Positions 1 to 6,447 of a stretch of 7,599 bases of DNA are shown piece by piece. A program made the position numbers and the translations under genes. The stretch is from DASUMF01 sp040510575 (lineage in GTDB: Bacteria > Actinomycetota > Acidimicrobiia > IMCC26256 > DASPTH01), in the NCBI GenBank assembly GCA_040510575.1, contig JBEVIU010000076.1, positions 1 through 7,599 of the forward strand. Reading direction: 5' to 3'. The notes below the pieces were generated by a model that had not been told where the DNA came from, ran no database searches, and saw only the letters and a program-made list of their open reading frames with translations. The stretch's first letter is position 1. Each line of letters opens with the position of its first letter.

Positions 1-7
1 TCACCGA

Positions 8-1165
<1,158 letters not shown>

Positions 1166-1192
1166 CCTTGTCGCGTTGCGCGCGGCAGCGTC

Positions 1193-1220
1193 GGGTTCGC
1201 AGACGGCGCGAACGGGGTAA
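1193..1220 (+). promoter_or_regulatory. Candidate sigma-B/sigma-F-type stress promoter for the csbD-like gene
   Basis: GGGTTC at 1193-1198 and GGGTAA at 1215-1220 are separated by 16 bases. This resembles the actinobacterial sigma-F/sigma-B consensus (GGTTT-like -35, 15-17 base spacer, GGGTA-like -10). It lies 54 bases ahead of the ATG of a CsbD-like gene, and that family is named for sigma-B control in Bacillus. The -35 match is imperfect (GGTTC for GGTTT) and no transcript start is known, so this is a motif-based inference. Confidence 0.4.
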
Positions 1221-1263
1221 CGACCTGGTCCCACAGCGCGCGCGTTGGGCGCCGCTCGTCGAC

Positions 1264-1268
1264 AGGAG
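1264..1268 (+). promoter_or_regulatory. Ribosome binding site that sets the csbD start
   Basis: AGGAG lies 6 bases ahead of the ATG at 1275. It decides for this start over an in-frame upstream start at 1245, which would add ten residues unlike the family. Confidence 0.7.
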
Positions 1269-1274
1269 TCGCTC

Positions 1275-1514
1275 ATGACCAAGGACAGTGGCCCGGAGAA
1301 CGCCGCGAAAGGCATCGTCGAAGACATCAAGGGCAAGGCGAAGGAAGTCATCGGCGAGGTCACAGGCGACGACGCGAAGGAACGCGAAGGTCGCGCCCAG
1401 CAGGACAAGGCGCAGTCACAGCGCGAGGTCGCGGAGCACGAGGCCAAGGCGGACGCGGCCCGTTCGGAGGCCGCGGCGCACGAAGCCGAGCAGCGCGTCC
1501 ACCAGGACGGCTAG
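1275..1514 (+). CDS. CsbD-like small hydrophilic stress protein
   Basis: This is a 79-residue, highly charged protein with no signal peptide or membrane segment. Residues 9-45 match the CsbD pattern (AAKGIVEDIKGKAKEVIGEV, then GDDAKEREGRAQQ). Residues 46-79 are an Ala/Glu/Lys/Arg/Gln-rich helical tail, as in the actinobacterial CsbD-like proteins sometimes called microaggregate-binding protein. CsbD proteins are general-stress proteins of unknown biochemical role, sigma-B controlled in Bacillus. The ATG at 1275 is chosen because of AGGAG six bases upstream. A sigma-B/F-like promoter lies at 1193-1220, so the gene may be transcribed separately from the sigma factor upstream. The stop codon abuts the stop codon of the convergent methyltransferase with no base between them. 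Confidence 0.85.
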   Translation: MTKDSGPENAAKGIVEDIKGKAKEVIGEVTGDDAKEREGRAQQDKAQSQREVAEHEAKADAARSEAAAHEAEQRVHQDG

Positions 1515-1518
1515 CTAG
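1511..1518. repeat. Perfect palindrome CTAGCTAG at a stop-to-stop junction
   Basis: This eight-base perfect palindrome contains the TAG of the csbD-like gene (1512-1514) and the TAG of the opposing methyltransferase (CTA on the + strand, 1515-1517). The two genes therefore end back to back with no spacer, and any transcription terminator must lie inside the opposing coding sequence. It is too short to be a terminator itself. Confidence 0.6.
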
Positions 1519-2144
1519 CGGACGAAGTCGAAGAGCCGGACGCCTGGTTCGGCGTCGGTCGGCTGTCCGTCGAACTGGGCAGCACCGACGCCGAACAGGT
1601 CGCCCTCGCCAACGACGAACGCCCTCGGTTCGAAGCCGGCACCCTCGAACCAGCCTTCGATGCGCTCGAGGATGTCGTCGCCGCGAGGTGCCCGCGTCCA
1701 GATCACCCACGCAGCGGGCGCGCACAGCGCGGGCATGAACTTCACCGTCGTCTTCACGTCGTCGTCGGTGATGTTGCCGAAGATGCCACACGCGAGCACG
1801 AGATCAGCGGGCGTCGCGCCAACGTACGCATCAGAGCGGCCGGCGTCCGCTTCCACGACCTCCAACGCCGAGATGCCGAGATCTGCGATGGCTGCACGGG
1901 CGGCGTCGACGTTCCGTCGGTCGTTCTCGACCAGTCGACCACCGAGATCGTCGCCGCGTCGATGTCGACGGGCAACGGTCAGGAGGTCGCGTCCTTGTCC
2001 CGCGCACATGCTGATCACGCGCACCGGGCCGGGCGGACGCTCGTCGAGCACGCGTGCGATCAGGTCCTGCACCACGAGCAGTCGCAGGTGCAGGTGAGAT
2101 CCCGGTCGGTCGTAGTCGTCGTGCCAGGTCAGGTAGTCGCGCAT
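1515..2144 (-). CDS. Class I SAM-dependent methyltransferase, substrate unknown
   Basis: This is a 209-residue single-domain protein. The SAM-binding glycine-rich loop is VRVISMCAGQGRD at 41-53, followed by the acidic end of strand 2 (RLVEND, 70-75), an EADAG segment at 98-102 and the strand-4 region ADLVLACGIFGNI at 113-125. The start MRDYLTWHDDYD and the GIFGNI motif match a family common in Actinobacteria that is annotated only as methyltransferase. No substrate can be read from the sequence. The ATG at 2144 lies 4 bases downstream of the stop of the other methyltransferase on the same strand. A weak GAGG ten bases ahead sits inside the end of that gene, so the two are probably co-transcribed and translationally coupled. 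It is cytosolic, with no signal peptide or membrane helix. Confidence 0.85.
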   Translation of the reverse strand: MRDYLTWHDDYDRPGSHLHLRLLVVQDLIARVLDERPPGPVRVISMCAGQGRDLLTVARRHRRGDDLGGRLVENDRRNVDAARAAIADLGISALEVVEADAGRSDAYVGATPADLVLACGIFGNITDDDVKTTVKFMPALCAPAAWVIWTRAPRGDDILERIEGWFEGAGFEPRAFVVGEGDLFGVGAAQFDGQPTDAEPGVRLFDFVR

Positions 2145-2148
2145 CTGG

Positions 2149-2961
2149 TCACGGCCTCGTGGCGACGACCGTGTAGGTGAGCGGAATGCGCGGCTCGTCG
2201 CCCGGGATCGTCCACGTGTCGTCGAGCCCGCGCTCGAGCCACGGGAACTGCGGATACACCGTCCAGTCGTGCTCGGTGAGCGTGTCGATGCGCAGGCCGT
2301 GACGCATGAGCGCGGTCACGATCTCCCCCAGGCTGTGGTTCCACTCGTACGTGCGCGCGTGCTCCAGTGAACCGTCGACGTCGGAGTCGGTGTAGGTCTC
2401 GCCCGAGTCGTCGACGTGAGGCTCGGCCTCCTCGAAGTACGTGTGCGCGAGCCGGCGTCCGTCGACGTCGAGCGCCCACGACAGGGGGTGGCAGTCGTGG
2501 AGGTAGAGACGCCCGCCCGGCGTCACCAACGTGGCAGCCTGCTCGGCCCAGCGGTCGACGCTCGGAAGCCAGGTGAGTGCACCAAGGCTGATGTACACGA
2601 CGTCGAACGTTGCGCCCTCGAGGGCGTCCACCGCGTCGTAGACGTTCGCGCACACGAACGTTGCCCGATCGTCCAGCCCTGCGCGCCGAGCGACGTCGCG
2701 TGCGGCGTCGATCGCGGTCGACGAGAAGTCGAGCCCGGTCACACGCGCGCCGGCGCGCGCCCACTGCAGCGTGTCGAGTCCGAAATGACATTGCAGATGA
2801 ACGAGCGTCAGTCCGTCGACGGCGCCGAGCGCGTCGAGCTCACGCCGCCGCGGCCCAGGCTCGTCGCGCAGCCAGGCGTCGACGTCGTAGAACTGCGAGC
2901 GGACGTGGATCTCCGTGCGGTCGTCCCAGTTGGCGCGGTTCGCTGACAGATGGGGATCCAC
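2149..2961 (-). CDS. Class I SAM-dependent methyltransferase (Methyltransf_25/11-like), substrate unknown
   Basis: From the GTG at 2961 the product is 270 residues. It begins near the conserved LSANRANWDDR segment that opens related proteins. The SAM-binding region is LVHLQCHFGLDTLQWA at 53-68, a family variant of the usual GxGxG loop, followed by VTGLDFS at 74-80 with Asp78 as the likely ribose ligand. FDVVYISLGALTWL at 119-132 is the strand-4 region, and the PGGRLYLHDCHPL segment (148-160) follows. The target is unknown. The start is uncertain. An in-frame ATG at 3054 has a good GAGAGGA site 7 bases ahead and would add 31 Pro/Arg-rich residues, but the codons nearest 2961 in that extension lose the G/C third-position bias of the gene. 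A TANNNT box placed for leaderless expression supports 2961. It is probably the first gene of a two-gene unit. Confidence 0.85.
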   Translation of the reverse strand: MDPHLSANRANWDDRTEIHVRSQFYDVDAWLRDEPGPRRRELDALGAVDGLTLVHLQCHFGLDTLQWARAGARVTGLDFSSTAIDAARDVARRAGLDDRATFVCANVYDAVDALEGATFDVVYISLGALTWLPSVDRWAEQAATLVTPGGRLYLHDCHPLSWALDVDGRRLAHTYFEEAEPHVDDSGETYTDSDVDGSLEHARTYEWNHSLGEIVTALMRHGLRIDTLTEHDWTVYPQFPWLERGLDDTWTIPGDEPRIPLTYTVVATRP

Positions 2962-2969
2962 GGTTCGAG

Positions 2970-2975
2970 AACGTA
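2970..2975 (-). promoter_or_regulatory. Candidate -10 box for leaderless transcription of the 270-residue methyltransferase
   Basis: On the minus strand TACGTT (TANNNT type) ends 8 bases before the GTG at 2961. This is the spacing expected if the transcript begins at or next to the start codon. It lies within overlapping symmetric sequences, GTTCGAGAAC (2963-2972) and ACGTACGT (2971-2978), which could also be an operator. No convincing -35 element is visible. Confidence 0.3.
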
Positions 2976-3143
2976 CGTCAGGTGGATCTCGGCGCGGCGG
3001 CGACTTTTCGACGGGGCGCCGAGGCGGGTGAGACGCCCACCGGTGGTCCGCCATGTGCGTGTCCTCTCTCGTCGGTGTTGCGCCGTGGGTCTGTCAGGAG
3101 CAGCCTGTTGACCCCATGTCGAGTGGAGTGCGACCGGCACCCT

Positions 3144-3148
3144 GGAGG
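3144..3148 (+). promoter_or_regulatory. Ribosome binding site of the MBL-fold gene
   Basis: GGAGG lies 10 bases ahead of the ATG at 3159. It fixes the start of the first gene in the four-gene run and argues against the much longer open frame that continues upstream to 2610. Confidence 0.65.
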
Positions 3149-3158
3149 CGTCACGCTG

Positions 3159-3869
3159 ATGGAAACCACCACGTTCGAGATCGCGGACGATGTGTTCCGC
3201 TTCTCCACCTACGTCCCCGAGGCGGACTTCACGTTCAACCAGTTCCTCGTGCGGGCCGAGGAGCCGTTGCTGTTCCACACCGGACCGCGTCGGATGTTCC
3301 CGCTCGTTGCCGGGGCGATGGCATCGGTGATGCCGGTCGAGCAACTGCGGTGGATCACGTTCGGTCACGTCGAGGCCGACGAGTGCGGATCGATGAACGA
3401 GTGGCTGGCGGCCGCGCCGCACGCGACGGTCGCCCACACGGCGATCGGGTGCATGGTCTCGGTCGACGACCTCGCCGACCGTCAGCCGCGCCCGCTGACG
3501 TCAGGCGAGGTGATCGATCTCGGCGGCAAGCGGGTGCGTCACCTCGCGACCCCGCACGTGCCCCACGGCTGGGATGCCGGTCTGCTGTTCGAAGAGACCA
3601 CGGGCACGCTCTTCTGCGGCGACCTCTTCACCGCGACCGGCGCCCATGTCCCGCTCACCAGCGACGACATCGTCGGTCCCGCTGCCGCAGCGGAGGACAT
3701 CTTCCTCGCGACGAGCCTCACGCCGGCCACTGCGCCCACGATCGCGTCACTCGCTGAGCTGGCGCCGCAACGGTTGGCGTTGATGCACGGCCCGTCGTTC
3801 GACGGCGACGCGGTCGACGCGCTGGTGTCGCTCGCCGGCGTGTACCGCGACCGTCACGACGCGGCATGA
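3159..3869 (+). CDS. Flavodiiron-like metallo-beta-lactamase-fold protein without a flavodoxin domain
   Basis: This is a 236-residue MBL-fold protein resembling the oxygen-binding diiron domain of flavodiiron proteins rather than a beta-lactamase. The opening FTFNQFLVRAEEPLLFHTGP (24-43) is typical. The metal motif is H70-V-E72-A-D74-E75 (the HxExD type), followed by His133 and/or His136 in TPHVPHGW, Asp155 in CGDLF and His210 in LMHGPSF. Flavodiiron proteins usually have His after the Asp of the first motif; here it is Glu75. No flavodoxin or rubredoxin domain follows, and the stop is clean. The likely role is binding or reducing O2 or NO, or an unknown hydrolase; the substrate is not readable. 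It heads a same-strand run, with the next start only 7 bases beyond its stop. The start is set by GGAGG at 3144-3148. No TANNNT -10 box is visible in 3055-3158. Confidence 0.8.
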   Translation: METTTFEIADDVFRFSTYVPEADFTFNQFLVRAEEPLLFHTGPRRMFPLVAGAMASVMPVEQLRWITFGHVEADECGSMNEWLAAAPHATVAHTAIGCMVSVDDLADRQPRPLTSGEVIDLGGKRVRHLATPHVPHGWDAGLLFEETTGTLFCGDLFTATGAHVPLTSDDIVGPAAAAEDIFLATSLTPATAPTIASLAELAPQRLALMHGPSFDGDAVDALVSLAGVYRDRHDAA

Positions 3870-3876
3870 TGGCCGC

Positions 3877-4590
3877 GTGCCGTCGTCTCTCGCGCCCGAG
3901 CTCTCGTCGGTGGCCGAGGTCGTACGCACCCGTCGCGCCCACGTCGAACGGGGCGCCACCCTCGTCGTGATCGACGGCGCGGTGTCGGTGGGCAAGAGCA
4001 CCACGGCGGCCATGCTCGCAATCGCGCTCGACGTGCCGCCGGACGCGCTCGACGTCCGGGTGGTGTCGACCGACGGCTTCTTGTTCCCCAACCGCGTGCT
4101 CGACGCCCAAGGGCTCACCATGCGCAAGGGCTTCCCGGAGTCGTACGACCACGACGCCCTCGCCTCGCTCGTGGCGAGCGTGCGAGCGGGGGACCACGAG
4201 GTGCGGGTTCCGATGTACTCGCACGAGACCTACGACGTGCTCGACGAGCGGCAGGTGTTCGCGTGCCCCCAGGTGCTGGTGCTCGAAGGGCTGCACACCA
4301 TGGCGCTCGCCGACACCGTCGACCTCGCGGTGTACGTCGACGCCACCGAGTCCGACATCGAGCGCTGGTACTCGGAGCGCTTCGTCGAGCTCGCGGCCGC
4401 GGGAACGGGGTTCTACGCGCGGTTCTCGTCCTGGCCCGAGTCGCAGCTGCTCGACTTCGCCCATGGCGTGTGGGACTCGATCAACGGCCCGAACCTGCAC
4501 GAGTTCATCCTCCCGGGGCGTGACCGGGCCGACGTCGTGATCACGAAGGGTCCCGACCATGGGATCGTCGACGTGATGCTGCGAGAATGA
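3877..4590 (+). CDS. Short type I pantothenate kinase-like P-loop kinase
   Basis: This is a 237-residue P-loop kinase closest to bacterial type I pantothenate kinase (CoaA), which phosphorylates pantothenate with ATP in the first step of CoA synthesis. The Walker A loop is GAVSVGKST at 34-42. STDGFLFPN at 64-72 holds the probable catalytic Asp66. MRKGFPESYD at 82-91, the PMYSH of 112-116, LEGLH at 136-140, YVDA at 153-156, WYSERF at 164-169, then IN..NL...ILPGRDRA and the KGPDH motif follow in CoaA order. It is much shorter than typical CoaA (about 310 residues). About 60 residues are missing before the P-loop, and the usual ILPTR is ILPGR. It could be a divergent CoaA or a paralogue with another substrate. 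The GTG start has no clear ribosome binding site and lies 7 bases after the previous stop, so translation is probably coupled. Its stop overlaps the next start as ATGA. Confidence 0.75.
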   Translation: MPSSLAPELSSVAEVVRTRRAHVERGATLVVIDGAVSVGKSTTAAMLAIALDVPPDALDVRVVSTDGFLFPNRVLDAQGLTMRKGFPESYDHDALASLVASVRAGDHEVRVPMYSHETYDVLDERQVFACPQVLVLEGLHTMALADTVDLAVYVDATESDIERWYSERFVELAAAGTGFYARFSSWPESQLLDFAHGVWDSINGPNLHEFILPGRDRADVVITKGPDHGIVDVMLRE

Positions 4591-5423
4591 GTGCCGTGGA
4601 CGACCAGGAGCTCGTCAACACCCTCGACGAGGTCTGGCGCTCCATCGACGCGCTCGGTGCCACGCTGACCGAAGAGGAGTGGAAGTCGCCCAGCGAGCTG
4701 CCCGGTTGGAGCGTGCAGGACAACGTCGTGCACCTCTCGTCGATCGAGGCGATGCTGATCGGTCGGCCGTGGAAGGGGCTCGACGCCGCGCCCGACGCAC
4801 CACACGTGAAGAACGACATGGGTGCCGACAACGAGAAGGCGGTGCACTCGCGGCGGTCGTGGACCGGCGCCGACGTGCTCGCGGAGTTCCACGACATCAC
4901 TCGCGAACGCATCGCCGGTCTGCGCGCCCTCGACACCGCCGGCTTCGACGCCGACTCGTGGACCCCGCAGGGACCGGGCACCGTGCGCACCTTGTTGCCG
5001 TTCCGCATCTTCGACTCGTACGCCCACGAGCAGGACATGCGGCGAGCGGTCAACCGCCCCGGTGGCACCGATTCGAGCGCGGCGGCGCACGCGGTCTCGA
5101 TGGGCGTCGGCGCGATGCCGTTCGTCGTCGGGAAGAAAGCGGGTGCCCCCGACGGTTCCACCGTCGTGTTCTCGCTCACCGCACCACTCGCGCAGGACGT
5201 CGCGATCGAAGTGGTGGGCGGGCGCGCCCGGCTGTGTGAACCGGGCGGTGCAGCGGGCGTCGACCCTCCGACGGTCCGGCTCACCATGAGCGCGGCCACG
5301 TTCGAGCGGTTGGGGAGCGGCCGGATCGACGGCGACGCCTGCGTAGCTGCGGGTGATGTGGTGCTCGACGGCGACGAAGACCTGGGGCGACGCATCGTCG
5401 CCGCGATGAACTACCTGTTCTGA
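4587..5423 (+). CDS. Maleylpyruvate isomerase-family (MDMPI/DinB-like) protein, putatively mycothiol-dependent
   Basis: This is a 278-residue, two-domain protein. The N-terminal four-helix DinB/MDMPI domain (about 5-155) contains LPGWSVQDNVVHLSS at 38-52 and RIFDSYAHEQDMRRAV at 140-155. The likely metal ligands are His49, Asp143 and His147. They correspond in spacing to the His, Glu, His set of Corynebacterium mycothiol-dependent maleylpyruvate isomerase, with Asp for Glu. The C-terminal part (about 190-278) looks like an SCP2-type domain ending TFERLGSGRIDGD...ALVLDG-like sequence, here VVLDGDEDLGRRIVAAMNYLF. Most such actinobacterial proteins have no known substrate and are only assumed to use mycothiol. 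The ATG overlaps the previous stop by four bases (ATGA), which indicates coupling. No gentisate or other aromatic-degradation genes are nearby, so a maleylpyruvate role is not supported by context. Confidence 0.8.
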   Translation: MSAVDDQELVNTLDEVWRSIDALGATLTEEEWKSPSELPGWSVQDNVVHLSSIEAMLIGRPWKGLDAAPDAPHVKNDMGADNEKAVHSRRSWTGADVLAEFHDITRERIAGLRALDTAGFDADSWTPQGPGTVRTLLPFRIFDSYAHEQDMRRAVNRPGGTDSSAAAHAVSMGVGAMPFVVGKKAGAPDGSTVVFSLTAPLAQDVAIEVVGGRARLCEPGGAAGVDPPTVRLTMSAATFERLGSGRIDGDACVAAGDVVLDGDEDLGRRIVAAMNYLF

Positions 5424-5430
5424 GGATCGA

Positions 5431-5435
5431 AGGGA
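5431..5435 (+). promoter_or_regulatory. Ribosome binding site of the esterase-thioredoxin gene
   Basis: AGGGA lies 7 bases ahead of the ATG at 5443, in the 19-base gap after the MDMPI-family gene. It supports the assigned start and independent initiation. Confidence 0.6.
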
Positions 5436-5442
5436 TCGACCG

Positions 5443-6447
5443 ATGGCCTTGGTGACGAACGTGGTGCACGGCAGCGCAGCGGAGCGGGTGCTGCTCATCC
5501 TGCACGGGTACGGCGCCGACGAGCGCGATCTCGGCGGCCTGCTGCCGTACCTCGACCCGGAGGGCAAGTTCGTCAGCGTGCTGCCGCGTGCGCCGCACGC
5601 CGCGCCGCCCGGGTTCTCGTGGTTCGACATGGCGACCGGCGATCCCGCGTCGATCCGGCAGGGGCAGCTCGATGCGCTCGCCCAGCTCGACGACCTGCTC
5701 GACGCCACGTGTGAGGAACACGGCTTGGCGCGGTCGGAAGCGGTGGTGGCGGGGTTCTCGCAGGGTGGCGGGCTCGCCCTGATGCTCGCCTTGCGTCGCT
5801 CCGATCGTCCGCACCCTGCCGGCGTGCTCGCGATGAGCGCGTTCGTGCCCACGGAGACGCTCGACGACGAGGTCGACTGGGATGCCGCCGCGAGCATCCC
5901 GGTCTTGCTCCAGCACGGCACCAACGATCCGATGATCCCGGCGCAGCGGGCGCGAGAGCTCGCCCTGGTGCTCACCGAGCACGACGTGCCGCTCGTGTTC
6001 ACCGAGTACCCGATGGCGCACGAGGTCGCGCTCGAGAGCATGCAGCAGGCGCGCGGCTGGCTCGACGCCGTCCGCGCCGGGGAGCAACCGTCGGCGCCGC
6101 TCCCCGAGCCTCCGAAGGAAGGGCTGGTGAAGGCGGTCACCACCGCGGAGTTCGACCGAGAGGTGTTGCAGGCGGAGCTCCCCGTGATCGTCGACTTCTG
6201 GGCGCCCTGGTGCGGTCCCTGCCGTCAGGTCGGTCCGATCGTCGAGCAGATCGCGACGATGCGCGAAGGCTCCTACAAGGTCGTGAAGGTCAACATCGAC
6301 GACGAGCCGACGCTCGCGCAGGAGTACGACGTGCAGAGCATCCCGCTCATCGGACTGTTCCGCAACGGCCGTCTCGAACGCGCCTCGCTCGGCGCCAAGC
6401 CCCGCGCCCAGCTCGAAGCCGAGCTCGGCATGCTGGTCATCCCCTGA
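5443..6447 (+). CDS. Carboxylesterase (phospholipase/carboxylesterase family) fused to thioredoxin
   Basis: This 334-residue protein has two complete domains in one frame. Residues 1-210 are an alpha/beta hydrolase of the phospholipase/carboxylesterase (Abhydrolase_2) family. The oxyanion segment is HGYGADERDL at 21-30, the nucleophile Ser106 lies in GFSQGG (104-109), the acid is Asp162 in HGTNDPMIP, and the base is His193 in AHEV. A Pro/Glu-rich linker spans about 212-228. Residues 229-334 are a full thioredoxin with buried Asp251 in VDFWAPWCGPC, active-site WCGPC at 256-260 and the cis-proline at 301 (SIPL instead of the usual IPT). No signal peptide is visible, so it should be cytosolic. 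An SD-like AAGGA inside the gene precedes an in-frame GTG (6127) that would yield a free 106-residue thioredoxin. It is the last gene of the run and overlaps selD tail to tail by 11 bases. The substrate of the esterase is unknown. Confidence 0.88.
   Translation: MALVTNVVHGSAAERVLLILHGYGADERDLGGLLPYLDPEGKFVSVLPRAPHAAPPGFSWFDMATGDPASIRQGQLDALAQLDDLLDATCEEHGLARSEAVVAGFSQGGGLALMLALRRSDRPHPAGVLAMSAFVPTETLDDEVDWDAAASIPVLLQHGTNDPMIPAQRARELALVLTEHDVPLVFTEYPMAHEVALESMQQARGWLDAVRAGEQPSAPLPEPPKEGLVKAVTTAEFDREVLQAELPVIVDFWAPWCGPCRQVGPIVEQIATMREGSYKVVKVNIDDEPTLAQEYDVQSIPLIGLFRNGRLERASLGAKPRAQLEAELGMLVIP
6115..6119 (+). promoter_or_regulatory. Possible internal ribosome binding site ahead of the thioredoxin domain
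   Basis: AAGGA lies 7 bases ahead of the in-frame GTG at 6127, exactly at the linker-thioredoxin boundary. Initiation there would make a thioredoxin of 106 residues, the normal size of the stand-alone protein. It could also be chance, because the bases encode Pro-Lys-Glu in the linker. Confidence 0.35.

Noticed and set aside
1166..1192. CGCG-TTG-CGCG as a terminator hairpin after the sigma factor gene.
   Set aside because: The stem is only 4 base pairs and there is no T-run after it.
3108..3113. TTGACC as a possible sigma-70 -35 box for the four-gene run.
   Set aside because: No TANNNT -10 box follows at a usable distance; 3055-3158 has no TA dinucleotide.
3117..3134. TGTCGA followed by CGAC ahead of the MBL-fold gene, like the -35 and -10 motifs reported for ECF42 promoters.
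   Set aside because: The two elements are only 8 bases apart, far from the roughly 16-18 expected, and the next CGTC is 26 bases away.
2610..3158. An upstream in-frame extension of the MBL-fold gene giving 419 residues.
   Set aside because: The extra part is Arg-rich shadow of the opposing methyltransferase, and a GGAGG site sets the start at 3159.
2958..3182. Near-identical CCACG(G)TTCGAGA(A/T)CG sequences at 2958 and 3168, considered as a repeated operator.
   Set aside because: The second copy encodes the start of the MBL-fold protein and a similar string occurs at about 5296 inside a gene; Thr-Phe-Glu codons explain it.
4413..6143. A 576-codon open frame on the minus strand across the kinase, MDMPI-family and esterase genes.
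   Set aside because: It lies antisense to three genes with clear motifs, its translation is Ser/Arg/Pro-rich without a domain, and long antisense frames are normal in high-GC DNA.
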